A stretch of 64,000 nt of DNA from Polyangium sp. 15x6. Lineage in GTDB: Bacteria > Myxococcota_A > Polyangia > Polyangiales > Polyangiaceae. Location of the stretch: contig NZ_JASBQE010000005.1 in NCBI RefSeq assembly GCF_029960785.1, positions 179,863 to 243,862 on the forward strand. The letters are read 5' to 3'. Shown in pieces: positions 25,482-34,249 of the stretch. Numbering within the stretch: position 1 is the stretch's first letter; every line of letters begins with the position of its first letter. A program made the position numbers and the translations under genes. The notes under the pieces are model-generated. The model searched no databases. It saw only the letters and a list, made by a program, of their open reading frames with translations, and had not been told where the DNA came from.

Positions 25482-27893
25482 CTAGAGGTGGAGGGAGAGG
25501 GTGCCCATCAGGGTGAGCGGCGCGCCCACCGTCACGTGATCGAGCGGCACGAGCGAAGACGCCGCGCCGCGCGTGAAGCTCGAAGCATAGGTGAACTGGC
25601 CGTCGTACCATTTCGCGTCGAGCAGGTTGTAGACGTCGAGCTCGATCTCGACCTCGCGGAGCCGCGCGCCAATCGTGGCGTCGGCGAGGAAGATGTCCCG
25701 GCCAAACTCGGCGAAGCGCAGGGGCCGGACGCCGAGGTACGCGAGGCCGACGCCAATCTTGCCGACGAGATCCCGACTGAAAAGGCGGGCGAGGCGAGGC
25801 GTGAGCGCGATGTCGGTGCGCGCGACGAGCTGCGGCGTGTAGGGGACGAGCGAGCCGATGTCTCCCTTGGGACCCGCTTCGGTGAACGAGGCGCGGGTAT
25901 ACGTGACGCTGCCGCTCTCGACGATCCACGCGCGCGGGCGGAGGACGAAATCGAGCGAAAAGCCGGTGCGCTGCGTGGCGTGGACGCGCTCGTAGGCGAC
26001 GGCCTTTTCGTCGAAGACGAGGTCGTCGGAGAGGCGGGTGTGAAAGACGGCGAGGTTCGCGCGCATGCGGTCGCCGTCGGCATAACGGAGGCCTGCCTCG
26101 AAGGAGCGCACGGTGGTGAAGGGCGTGCGTTCGCCGTCGCCGAGGGTCCGGGCCTGCGGGGAGCGAAAGCCGTCGCCATAACTCGCGACCGCGTGAAGGC
26201 CCGGGAGCAAGGTGACGTCGACCGTCGCTTTTCCTCCCATGCGCGCGCCCATGGCGGCCCGCGCCGCGCCCGCGCCTTCGCCCGCGGCGAGGTCCGTGAC
26301 GCCATAAAAGAGCCCGTCCACGCGCACGCCGCCGCGGATCACCACACGGCGGAGAGGCCGGAGCGAAGCGTCGACGTACCCGGCCACATCGGCGGCGCGG
26401 ACGTGGGCGTCGACGAGCGTTTCCATCACGCGATCGGTGACGACCGAGAGCCGGCGCTGCGATTGCTCGATCGAGTCGCCGCGGGCCTGGACGCCGATTT
26501 CGAGGGCGTCTTCCGGGGAGAAGATCTGCGTCTTGCGGTGGTAATGGGTGGACAAACCGAACGTCGTCGCCTCGTTGATCTGCTGCTGCGAGTCGCCGTC
26601 GATCGGGTCGAGGAGGAAGCCCGTGTAGTTGGCGCGGAGGCGGAGGCCACGCGCGACGAAGTAGGGGGTGAAGGAGAAGCGCGCCTTGCCGTTTTCGTCG
26701 TCGTGATCGAGGGAGAGGACGACCTGGATGCGGGTCGAGTCGCCGCCCTGGCGCGCGTCGTAGGTCGCGAATCGATCGACGAGGCCACGCTCGACGTCGT
26801 CCTGGCGGAGGACGCCCGCCGAGGAGAAGCGCGCCGCATAGGCCGAGGCCATCACGCGGGCCGAGAGGCTCGTGCTGATCGGAAAGACATGCTGGGCGAT
26901 CGCCGAGGCGCGGCGCGCGGCGCGCGAGGGGCCGAATCCGTCGGTGCTTTGTGCCTCGAATGCGCCGAACGTCGCTTCGGTCGTGCCCGCGGGCCGATAG
27001 GCGAGGAAGAGGCGTCGTTCGCCGTAGGTGCCGAGCCCGGGGGACGAGGAAAAACCCGTCTCGGCGAGGCCGAGATCCATTTCGATGGTGCCCGCGACCG
27101 CGAAATCACCCTGCCGCGGGTCGTAGGGCCCGGCCTTCGCGCGGACGCTCTTCACGACCTCGGGCATCACGAAATGCAGGTCGGCATAACCCTGGCCGTG
27201 GATGTTCGAGACCTCGTTCACGGGCGCGCCCGCGACGCGGAGCTCGAGATCCTGGCCGTGCGCCGCGTCGAAGCCCCGCAAAAAAATCTGGTGCGCCTTG
27301 CCCTGGCCGCCGTGCTGCGTGATGAAAACGCCGGGCACGACGCGCAGGAGATCACTCGCCGTGCGATGCGGCGCCGCCGCGAGGACGTCGCGCCTTTGCA
27401 CGACCTCGGAGGCGCTGCGCGGAGGACCTTCGCCGCGAACGGTCACGGCAATCGGCCGCGGGGGCGGCGGCGGATGCGGATGGGGATGCGAGGGCGGGTC
27501 CACGAGGCCGGGCGCGGGTTTGTCCGCTGGTTTGTCCGGGGAAACCGCCGCCACGCCCTCGAATCGGGCGATCATCCGGATCCGCGCTTTCACGGCCGTG
27601 CCACCCCGGCGCGCGGGCTCGAATGTCCACTGCGCCGCGGCGCGGATCGCTTCGGCATCGAAGGCCGGCGAGACGCTCGCCTCGACTTCGATCGCCACGG
27701 CGCGGCCGTCGGGGCCGACCGTGATCAAAAGCGGGACGATCACGTCGTGCGCCTCCGCGCGGCCTTCGGGCCACGTGGGCGCGGGCTGGCTCTTCGGCGC
27801 GGGCGGCGTGACCTCGTCGTGCGCGCGCGCGGGCAAGGCGACGAGCCATGCCAGAAGAAGGAGGGACGAAGGGAAAAGGAGGCGCGGACGCAA
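25482..27893 (-). CDS. TonB-dependent receptor with N-terminal TonB-C-like domain
   Basis: 803 residues from TTG 27891-27893; no earlier start is available in frame. A signal peptide (LLFPSSLLLLAWLVALPARA) is followed by a domain with the TonB C-terminal fold signature (LLITVGPDGRAVAIEVEASVSPAFDAEAIRAAAQWTFEPARRGG, about 55-98). A His/Pro linker (SHPHPHPPPPP) leads to the plug domain (SEVVQRRDVLAAAPHRTASDLLRVVPGVFITQHGGQGKAHQIFLRGFDAAHGQDL) and a 22-strand-type barrel ending in LSLHL, as expected for BamA-assembled proteins. The plug's GFDAAHGQDLELRVAGAPVN is typical of myxobacterial receptors. The substrate is unknown; the His-rich linker hints at a metal. It heads an operon with two lipoproteins. 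Confidence 0.88.
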   Translation of the reverse strand: MRPRLLFPSSLLLLAWLVALPARAHDEVTPPAPKSQPAPTWPEGRAEAHDVIVPLLITVGPDGRAVAIEVEASVSPAFDAEAIRAAAQWTFEPARRGGTAVKARIRMIARFEGVAAVSPDKPADKPAPGLVDPPSHPHPHPPPPPRPIAVTVRGEGPPRSASEVVQRRDVLAAAPHRTASDLLRVVPGVFITQHGGQGKAHQIFLRGFDAAHGQDLELRVAGAPVNEVSNIHGQGYADLHFVMPEVVKSVRAKAGPYDPRQGDFAVAGTIEMDLGLAETGFSSSPGLGTYGERRLFLAYRPAGTTEATFGAFEAQSTDGFGPSRAARRASAIAQHVFPISTSLSARVMASAYAARFSSAGVLRQDDVERGLVDRFATYDARQGGDSTRIQVVLSLDHDDENGKARFSFTPYFVARGLRLRANYTGFLLDPIDGDSQQQINEATTFGLSTHYHRKTQIFSPEDALEIGVQARGDSIEQSQRRLSVVTDRVMETLVDAHVRAADVAGYVDASLRPLRRVVIRGGVRVDGLFYGVTDLAAGEGAGAARAAMGARMGGKATVDVTLLPGLHAVASYGDGFRSPQARTLGDGERTPFTTVRSFEAGLRYADGDRMRANLAVFHTRLSDDLVFDEKAVAYERVHATQRTGFSLDFVLRPRAWIVESGSVTYTRASFTEAGPKGDIGSLVPYTPQLVARTDIALTPRLARLFSRDLVGKIGVGLAYLGVRPLRFAEFGRDIFLADATIGARLREVEIELDVYNLLDAKWYDGQFTYASSFTRGAASSLVPLDHVTVGAPLTLMGTLSLHL

Positions 27894-27910
27894 ACGAAGA
27901 ACCCGTCCCG

Positions 27911-27920
27911 AGCTGGTAGC
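27911..27920. promoter_or_regulatory. Possible operator half-site upstream of the TonB receptor
   Basis: AGCTGGTAGC lies 18 bases upstream of the receptor's TTG start. It shares CTGGTAG with the complete inverted repeat TACCAACTGGTA in front of the tetR gene on the other side of the same intergenic region. The match is short and the site is tentative. Confidence 0.25.
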
Positions 27921-28029
27921 ACGAATAATGTGCAGCGTGCCACCCGTTTCGATCGGCCGGCAGACGTACGTCTCACCCGGCGCGGCGGCTCCATGACGCG
28001 GGACGGCAAACCCATCTTGACTCGTCGCT

Positions 28030-28041
28030 TACCAACTGGTA
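28030..28041. promoter_or_regulatory. Inverted repeat TACCAACTGGTA, candidate TetR operator
   Basis: TACCA and TGGTA flank a 2-base centre, 16 bases upstream of the tetR start codon. TetR-family regulators commonly bind such repeats over their own promoter, so this would let the regulator control itself and the fatty-acid oxidation genes behind it. The size is small for a TetR operator and it has not been compared with related genomes. Confidence 0.4.
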
Positions 28042-28057
28042 GGGAACTCCTGACCGG

Positions 28058-28696
28058 ATGGTTTTGGCTCGATCTCCCGACCCCGACGTGCCGCGCGCCA
28101 TCATCGCCGCGGCGACGCGCCTCTTCGCGGCGCAAGGCTTCGACGCGACCAGCCTGCAGGCGGTGGCGGACGAGGTCTCGTTGACGAAGCAGGCGGTGCT
28201 GCACCATTTCCCGTCGAAGGAGCACCTGCGCCAGGCGGTCCTCGGCGCGATCCTCGCCCACTGGAACGATACGTTGCCGCGGCTCTTGCTCGCGGCGGCG
28301 GCGAGCGAAGATCGTTTCGAGGCGGTGTTCGGCGAGCTTTCCGGGTTCTTCGCCGCGGATCCGGACCGCGCGCGGGTCGTCTTGCGCGAGGCGCTCGATC
28401 GGCCCGCCGAGATGCGGAAGCTCTTGCGAGGGCCGGTGCGCCCATGGCTCGAGGCGGTCGCGGGGTACATTCGCTCCGGGCAGGCCGCGGGAAAACACCA
28501 CGCAGACGTCGATCCGGAGGCATACGTGGTGCAAGTGATGCTTTTCGTCATCTCCGCGGTCGCGACGGCGTCCGTGATGCAAGGGGCGCTCGACGACGAC
28601 GCGCGCGCCCGCAGCGACAAGGAGCTCGCCCGGATCGCGCGCGCGAGCTTGTTTACCCCCGCCCGGCCGCGCGGCGGGGCCCTTCCGACGAGGTGA
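28058..28696 (+). CDS. TetR/AcrR-family transcriptional regulator
   Basis: 212 residues. The N-terminal helix-turn-helix is clear: VPRAIIAAATRLFAAQGFDATSLQAVADEVSLTKQAVLHHFPSKEHLRQAVL (about 11-62). The C-terminal ligand-binding half is helical and divergent, with DRARVVLREALDRPAEMRKLL and a long helix VQVMLFVISAVATASVMQG. Only four bases separate its stop from the acyl-CoA dehydrogenase ATG, whose ribosome binding site (GAGGTGA) lies inside the tetR end. It is therefore probably first gene of the oxidation operon and, like FadR/PsrA/DesT-type TetR proteins, may sense acyl-CoA. The inverted repeat at 28030-28041 is a candidate binding site. Confidence 0.92.
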   Translation: MVLARSPDPDVPRAIIAAATRLFAAQGFDATSLQAVADEVSLTKQAVLHHFPSKEHLRQAVLGAILAHWNDTLPRLLLAAAASEDRFEAVFGELSGFFAADPDRARVVLREALDRPAEMRKLLRGPVRPWLEAVAGYIRSGQAAGKHHADVDPEAYVVQVMLFVISAVATASVMQGALDDDARARSDKELARIARASLFTPARPRGGALPTR

Positions 28697-28700
28697 ATCC

Positions 28701-30626
28701 ATGGCCAATTTCTTCACCGACAACGACGACCTGCGGTTCCATTTCGAGGAAGGCGTCGACTGGGCTCCGCTCGTGGAGGTGACCGAGCTCGGTTATCGAA
28801 CCGAGGAGGGCTTCAAGACGCCGGAGGAAGCCGTGGCCTTCTATCGCGAAGTGGCCGAATCCACGGGCGCGCTCGCGGCCGAGCAGATCGCGACGCGCGC
28901 CGCGGCGATCGATCGCGAAGACACGCACCTCGAAGACGGTGAGGCGATCGCCGGGCCGGCGATGAACCAGATCTTCGAGGCGATCAAGGCGGCGGAGCTG
29001 CACAGGCTGTGTTTGCCGCGCGAGCTCGGCGGGCTCAATGCGCCGCTGCTTCTGTATTTCCTCTCCGGGGAGATGATCGCGCGCGCCGACGTGTCGGTGA
29101 TGACGCATCACTCGTTCCACGGCGGGATGGCGATGGCCATGCTCGTGTATTCGATCCACGAGGGATCGACGGCGCTCGATCCGGCGCGCGGGCGGATCGA
29201 ATCCACGCGTTTCGCGAGCGCGATCGAGGAGATCGCCCGCGGCGACGCCTGGGGCTGCATGGACATCACGGAGCCGAACGCGGGCAGCGACATGGGCGCC
29301 TTGCGCACGCGCGCGGAGCTCGGGGCCGACGGGCGCTGGTATCTCTCGGGCCAGAAGATTTTCATCACGTCGGGGCACGGGAAATACCATTTCGTCATCG
29401 CGCGGACCGAGGACGCGAAGGACCCGGCCGATCCGTTCGCGGGGCTCGGTGGTCTCTCGATGTTCCTCGTCAAGGCGTACGACGATCTGCCGGACGGGAC
29501 GCGCAAGCGGTACGTGACGATCGATCGGGTCGAGGAAAAAATCGGGCACCACGGCTCGGTGACGGCGGCGCTCTCGTTCGAGAACGTGCCGGGGGAGCTC
29601 GTCGGCAAGCGCGGCGAGGGGTTCAAATACATGCTCGTGCTCATGAACAACGCGCGCGTCGGCGTGGGGTTCGAGAGCATCGGGCTCGCGGAGTGCGCGT
29701 ATCGTTTGGCGAAGGAGTATGCCGAGGAGCGGCGCTCGATGGGGAAGCCGATCGCGCGGCACGAGATGATCGCCGATTACCTCGACGAGATGCGCACGGA
29801 CATCCAGGGGCTGCGAGCGCTCGCGGTGGACGCGGCGTACAGCGAGGAGATGGCGCAGAAGCTCGTGCTCTTCGAGCGATTCTCGGCGGGGCTCGGGCCG
29901 GCCGAGCGGGAGCGCGTGGCGCGTGAGCTGCCGCGGTGGCGCGCGCGGTCGCGCAGGCTCACGCCGCTCTTGAAATACCTGGCCGCGGAGAAGGCCGTGG
30001 AGATCGCCCGGCGCGCGATCCAGATCCACGGCGGCGTCGGGTACACGAAGGATTACGGCGCGGAGAAGCTTTTGCGCGACGCGCTCGTGATGCCCATTTA
30101 CGAGGGGACGAGCCAGATCCAGGCGCTCATGGCCATGAAGGACACGCTGATCGGCGCCATCAAGCGGCCGGGTGATTTCCTCGGGCGGATCGCGGACGCG
30201 CGGCTCGGCGCGCTCACCGGGAAAGACGAGCTCGATCGGCGCCTCGCGCGGGTGCAGGGGTATTCGCTTTCGGCCCAGCAGCACCTCCTCACGCGCACCG
30301 CGGCGGGCAAGCTGCGGACGCTTTCGGTCGTGCCGTTCGCGGGCTGGCGCGACGCCTTGACGAAGGGCTGGGATCCGAAGCGGGATTTTTCGCTCGCGAT
30401 GCTGCACGCCGAGCGGCTCATTCGCCTCCTCGCGGACGAGGCCATCGCGGAGATCCTGGTCGCACAGGCGAAAAAACATCCGGGGCGGCGGGAGCTCGCC
30501 GAGAGGTATCTCGATCGGGCCGAGCTCCGGGCGCGCGCGCTTCACGAGGAAATCACCACGACGGGCGGGCGCATCCTCGCGATGCTGTCGCCCGAGGCCG
30601 AAAAGCAGGCCGTCGCCGCGGAGTGA
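28701..30626 (+). CDS. Acyl-CoA dehydrogenase (FadE5-like, long form)
   Basis: 641 residues, longer than the 380-residue short-chain type and similar to the FadE5/AidB-like long forms. The FAD/substrate motif is WGCMDITEPNAGSDMGALRTRAEL (about 189-212). A middle-domain strand LSGQKIFITSGHG follows, and the C-terminal domain carries the catalytic glutamate in MPIYEGTSQIQALMAMKD (Glu468). IHGGVGYTKDYGAEKLLRDA is the usual FAD-binding helix. It oxidises acyl-CoA to trans-2-enoyl-CoA, passing electrons to ETF, in the cytoplasm. It follows tetR by four bases, and its TGA overlaps the GTG start of the MaoC hydratase gene. Confidence 0.95.
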   Translation: MANFFTDNDDLRFHFEEGVDWAPLVEVTELGYRTEEGFKTPEEAVAFYREVAESTGALAAEQIATRAAAIDREDTHLEDGEAIAGPAMNQIFEAIKAAELHRLCLPRELGGLNAPLLLYFLSGEMIARADVSVMTHHSFHGGMAMAMLVYSIHEGSTALDPARGRIESTRFASAIEEIARGDAWGCMDITEPNAGSDMGALRTRAELGADGRWYLSGQKIFITSGHGKYHFVIARTEDAKDPADPFAGLGGLSMFLVKAYDDLPDGTRKRYVTIDRVEEKIGHHGSVTAALSFENVPGELVGKRGEGFKYMLVLMNNARVGVGFESIGLAECAYRLAKEYAEERRSMGKPIARHEMIADYLDEMRTDIQGLRALAVDAAYSEEMAQKLVLFERFSAGLGPAERERVARELPRWRARSRRLTPLLKYLAAEKAVEIARRAIQIHGGVGYTKDYGAEKLLRDALVMPIYEGTSQIQALMAMKDTLIGAIKRPGDFLGRIADARLGALTGKDELDRRLARVQGYSLSAQQHLLTRTAAGKLRTLSVVPFAGWRDALTKGWDPKRDFSLAMLHAERLIRLLADEAIAEILVAQAKKHPGRRELAERYLDRAELRARALHEEITTTGGRILAMLSPEAEKQAVAAE

Positions 30627-31522
30627 AGCCCATGGGTGTCTCGACGAAACACGTGCTCTCGCAGCTCCCGGTGCTGCGAGGAATGGGGCAGGCGGCGCTC
30701 GCGGCGCTCGTGCGCCGGCCGGCGAGCGGGATCGATCCGGAGCGGGGCGGGTGGCTGGAGGAGGAGATTCCGCCGCGGCCCGCGGACCTCGTGCGGGATT
30801 ACGTGCGGCACGTGGGCGGCGATCCGGCGTGGTATCGCGGGCGCTTGCCGGCGCACATGTTCCCGCAATGGGGATTTCCGCTCGCGGCGCGGGCGCTCGC
30901 GGTGCTGCCGTATCCGCTCAGCCGCGTGGTGAACGCGGGCTGTCGGATCGAGCAACGCGCGATGCTGCCGGCGAACGAGCCGCTCCGCGTGCGGGCGCGG
31001 ATCGATCGCGTGGACGACGACGGTCACCGGGCGCTCGTGACGCAGGTCATCGAGACGGGCACCGAGAGCGCGGGCATGGCGCTCGTGGCCGAGATGCGCA
31101 CGTTCATCCCGCTCGAAAAGCGCGAGGGCAAGGAGAAGAAGGCGCGGCCGACGGTGCCGGCGGACGCGCGCGAGATCGCGTTTTCCCGCATCCCGGAGAG
31201 CGCGGGGCTCGATTTCGCGAAGCTCACCGGGGATTTCAATCCGATTCACTGGATCGCGCCGTATGCGCGCGCGGCGGGTTTCCGGTCGTGCATCCTGCAC
31301 GGGTTCTCGACGCTCGCGCGGGCGATCGAGGCCTTGAATCGAGCGCGGCTCGCGGGGGATCCGGGTCGACTTTCGACCATCGACGTGCGGTTCACCCGGC
31401 CGCTCGTCCTGCCCGCGCGGGTCGGCGTGTACGTCGATCAGAATCGCGGGATCTGGGTGGGAGACGCCCATGGGGGCGGAAGTTATCTGGAAGGTCACTT
31501 CGACGCGGAGATCAGGCCATGA
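30623..31522 (+). CDS. MaoC-like (R)-specific enoyl-CoA hydratase / acyl dehydratase (HtdX-like)
   Basis: 299 residues from GTG 30623, which overlaps the upstream TGA; an ATG at 30632 removes only three residues. This is a double-hotdog size. The C-terminal hotdog has a complete hydratase-2 motif, FAKLTGDFNPIHWIAPYA, with catalytic Asp204 and His209. It continues ILHGFSTLARAIEALNR and VDVRFTRPLVLPARV-like strands. The N-terminal hotdog is degenerate and carries no motif, as in HtdX/HtdZ-type two-domain enzymes. It hydrates trans-2-enoyl-CoA or -ACP to the (R)-3-hydroxy form, matching the FabG-type reductase next door. The stop overlaps that gene's ATG (ATGA). Confidence 0.9.
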   Translation: MKPMGVSTKHVLSQLPVLRGMGQAALAALVRRPASGIDPERGGWLEEEIPPRPADLVRDYVRHVGGDPAWYRGRLPAHMFPQWGFPLAARALAVLPYPLSRVVNAGCRIEQRAMLPANEPLRVRARIDRVDDDGHRALVTQVIETGTESAGMALVAEMRTFIPLEKREGKEKKARPTVPADAREIAFSRIPESAGLDFAKLTGDFNPIHWIAPYARAAGFRSCILHGFSTLARAIEALNRARLAGDPGRLSTIDVRFTRPLVLPARVGVYVDQNRGIWVGDAHGGGSYLEGHFDAEIRP

Positions 31523-32940
31523 GTGACGTTTTGCTCGAGATTGGTAGGAACGCCCGGGCGCGGGCGGTCGTGAGCGCGCTTGGTTTGCCCATTCCGCTGC
31601 CGGTGCCGCTCAGGCGCGCGCGCGGACCGTGGCGCGAGAGGCCGCTCGCGGACGCGAGTGTCGTCGTGGGCGCGTCGGCGGGCGCCGAGCTCGCGCCCGT
31701 GATCGCGGAGACGCTCGCGGCGGCGGGCGCGAATGCGTATTTGACGGGCACCGATTCGATCGCCTCCGCGTTCGTGGAGCCGGGCGAAGCCTACGGCAGG
31801 CCTGCGCGGCCGTTTTCGGCGCTCGGGGACAACGAGCGTGTCGCGGGCGTGGTCTTCGATGCGACGGGGCTCCGGGACGTCGCCGGCCTTCGCGCCCTTT
31901 ACGAGACGTTTCACCCGCTGGTCAGCCGCCTCGCGCGGTCGGGGCGCGTGCTCGTGCTCGGGCGGCCGAGCGGGAATGGGCCCGCGGCCGCGGCCGCGCA
32001 AGCCGCGCTCGAAGGGTTCGTCCGGAGCGTGGCGAAGGAAATCGGCCGCGGGGGCGCGACGGCGAACCTCGTGCGCGTGGAGAAGGGCGCCGAGGCGCGC
32101 CTCGGGCCCGTGCTTCGATTCTTGCTTTCGCCGCGATCGGCGTTCGTCTCGGCGCAGCCGTTCGTGGTCGACGCGCGGACGAAGATGTCCGACGACAAAC
32201 CGCCGTTCGTGCGGCCGCTCGAAAAGAAGGTCGCGGTCGTGACGGGCGCGGCGCGGGGCATCGGCGCCGCGACGGCGCGGCGGCTCGCCGAGGAGGGGGC
32301 GCACGTGGTCTGTCTGGACAGACCGGGCGACGATGGGCCGACGAGCCAGCTCGCGCGATCGATCCAAGGCACGGCGCTGCTCGTGGATCTCGGGGCGGAT
32401 GACGCGCCCGCGCGGATCGCGGAGGTGGTGCGGGGGCTCGGCGGGCTCGATGTCGTCGTGCACAACGCGGGGATCACGCGGGACAAGACGCTCGGGCGCA
32501 TGAGCGAGAAGCAATGGGACGAGGTGATCGGCGTGAACCTCGGCGCGGTCGTCCGGACACACGAGGCGCTCGAGCCGCTGATGCGCGAGGGCGGGCGTGT
32601 CGTGTGCCTGTCGTCGATCGCGGGGATCGCCGGCAACGTCGGGCAATCGGCGTATGCGGCCTCGAAGGCGGGGATCCTCGGGTTCGTCGCGGGGCTCGCG
32701 CCCATCGTGGCGGAGCGGGGCATCACGGTGAATGCGGTCGCGCCGGGGTTCATCGAGACGCGGCTGACGGCGGCGATCCCGGTGGCGGTGCGTGAAGCAG
32801 GGCGGCGCCTCGCCGCGCTCGGGCAGGGTGGTTTGCCCGAGGACGTGGCCGAGGTCATCACATTCCTCGCGAGCCCGGGGGCCGCGGGGATCACGGGGCG
32901 TACGGTGCGGGTCTGCGGAGGCGCGCTCATCGGCGCGTGA
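31519..32940 (+). CDS. 3-oxoacyl reductase, FabG4-like two-domain SDR
   Basis: 473 residues, about twice a normal FabG and close to the high-molecular-weight FabG4 type. The N-terminal 215 residues are a degenerate Rossmann fold (ASVVVGASAGAELAPVIAETLAAAGANAYL). The C-terminal half is a complete SDR: VVTGAARGIGAATARRLAEEG (about 240-260), HNAG, the catalytic Ser of CLSSIAG (about 365) and YAASK (Tyr about 378, Lys about 382). It is expected to interconvert (R)-3-hydroxyacyl- and 3-oxoacyl-CoA/ACP with NAD(P)(H). It fits between the MaoC hydratase and the thiolase: start overlapping the former, thiolase seven bases on. Confidence 0.92.
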   Translation: MSDVLLEIGRNARARAVVSALGLPIPLPVPLRRARGPWRERPLADASVVVGASAGAELAPVIAETLAAAGANAYLTGTDSIASAFVEPGEAYGRPARPFSALGDNERVAGVVFDATGLRDVAGLRALYETFHPLVSRLARSGRVLVLGRPSGNGPAAAAAQAALEGFVRSVAKEIGRGGATANLVRVEKGAEARLGPVLRFLLSPRSAFVSAQPFVVDARTKMSDDKPPFVRPLEKKVAVVTGAARGIGAATARRLAEEGAHVVCLDRPGDDGPTSQLARSIQGTALLVDLGADDAPARIAEVVRGLGGLDVVVHNAGITRDKTLGRMSEKQWDEVIGVNLGAVVRTHEALEPLMREGGRVVCLSSIAGIAGNVGQSAYAASKAGILGFVAGLAPIVAERGITVNAVAPGFIETRLTAAIPVAVREAGRRLAALGQGGLPEDVAEVITFLASPGAAGITGRTVRVCGGALIGA

Positions 32941-32947
32941 GGGGAAC

Positions 32948-34249
32948 ATGGGGATGTCCGGAAAAACAGGGCGGCGGGCGGTGGTCGTGGACGGGCTGCG
33001 AACGCCGTTCGTCAAGGCATTCACGGATTTCACGAAGCTCGACACGATCGCGCTCGGCGTGGCCGCGACGCGGGGCCTCTTGAAGAAGGCGAACCTCGGG
33101 CGGCGGGACGTCGAGTCGATCGTGTGGGGCGGGGTCATCCTGCCCGGGACGGCGCCGAACGTGGGGCGCGAGATCGCGCTGGATCTCGGGCTCGATCCGG
33201 CCTGCGAGGCGATGACGGTGACGCGGGCGTGCGCGTCGGGGCTGCAAGCGGTGACGCTCGCGGCGGCGGCGATCGAGCGTGGCGAGGCGGACATCGTGAT
33301 CGCCGGCGGGAGCGATTCGACGAGCAATGCGGAGATCAAGCTGCCGCAAAAGGTGGTGCACGCGCTTGCGCCGGTCGCGCTGGGGAAGGCCGATCCGAAG
33401 GCCATTCTCGGCGCGGTCGGAAAGCTCGCGCCGTTCACGGACATCCTGCCGACGCGGCCGAAGATCGCCGAGCGGACGACGGGCGAGGTGATGGGCGAGG
33501 CGGCCGAGAAGATGGCGCGGCGAAATGAGATTTCCCGCGCGGCGCAGGACGCGTTCGCGGCGCGCTCGCACCACCGCGCGGCGGCGGCGATGGCGTCGGG
33601 CCGGTTCGACGAGGAGGTCACGCCGGTCGAGGCGTCCGAAGGGAAATGGGTGCACGCGGATGGCCTCGTGCGCGCGGATACGAGCGAAGAAAAGTTGGCA
33701 AAACTTCGGCCCGTGTTCGCGAAAGACGGGACGGTGACGGCGGGCAACGCGAGTCCTCTCACGGACGGCGCGGCGGCGGTGCTCTTGATGAGCGAAGAGA
33801 AGGCGCGGGCGCTCGGATACGCGCCGCGCGCGGCTTTGACTTCGTGGGCGTACGTGGGCGTCGATCCGGCGGATCAATTGCTCATGGGGCCGGCGCTCGC
33901 CATTCCGAAGGTGCTCGACCGGGCCGGGCGTACGCTCGCCGAAATTGATCTCGTGGACCTGCACGAGGCGTTCGCGGCGCAGGTGCTCTGCGTGCTGAAG
34001 ATGCTCGGCAGCGCGGCGTTTGCGCGGGAGCGGCTCGGCAAGAGCGCGGCCGTGGGCGAGGTGGATCCGGCGCGGCTCAACGTGCACGGCGGCTCGATCG
34101 CGCTCGGTCACCCGTTCGGCGCGACGGGCGCGCGCATGGTGACGACGATGGCGAACGAGCTCGTTCGTGCGGACAAACGGACGGCGCTTCTGGGAATTTG
34201 CGCGGCGGGCGGGCTCGGGGCGGCGGCGCTGCTCGAGCGGATCGATTGA
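32948..34249 (+). CDS. Acetyl-CoA acyltransferase (thiolase, FadI/FadA2-like)
   Basis: 433 residues, a FadI/trifunctional-beta-like thiolase. The nucleophile is Cys95 in TRACASGLQAV. The second half carries NVHGGSIALGHPFGATGARM with His388, and the proton-donor Cys418 in GICAAGGLG. VVVDGLRTPFVKAF at the start is standard. It cleaves 3-oxoacyl-CoA to acetyl-CoA and a shortened acyl-CoA. GGGGAA precedes the ATG. It completes the set tetR, acyl-CoA dehydrogenase, hydratase, reductase, thiolase in one operon. Its stop directly abuts the stop of the convergent lipoprotein gene. Confidence 0.95.
   Translation: MGMSGKTGRRAVVVDGLRTPFVKAFTDFTKLDTIALGVAATRGLLKKANLGRRDVESIVWGGVILPGTAPNVGREIALDLGLDPACEAMTVTRACASGLQAVTLAAAAIERGEADIVIAGGSDSTSNAEIKLPQKVVHALAPVALGKADPKAILGAVGKLAPFTDILPTRPKIAERTTGEVMGEAAEKMARRNEISRAAQDAFAARSHHRAAAAMASGRFDEEVTPVEASEGKWVHADGLVRADTSEEKLAKLRPVFAKDGTVTAGNASPLTDGAAAVLLMSEEKARALGYAPRAALTSWAYVGVDPADQLLMGPALAIPKVLDRAGRTLAEIDLVDLHEAFAAQVLCVLKMLGSAAFARERLGKSAAVGEVDPARLNVHGGSIALGHPFGATGARMVTTMANELVRADKRTALLGICAAGGLGAAALLERID

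Noticed and set aside
25488..28184. 898-residue frame opposite the TonB-dependent receptor
   Set aside because: It spans the receptor, the intergenic region and part of tetR without any recognisable domain.
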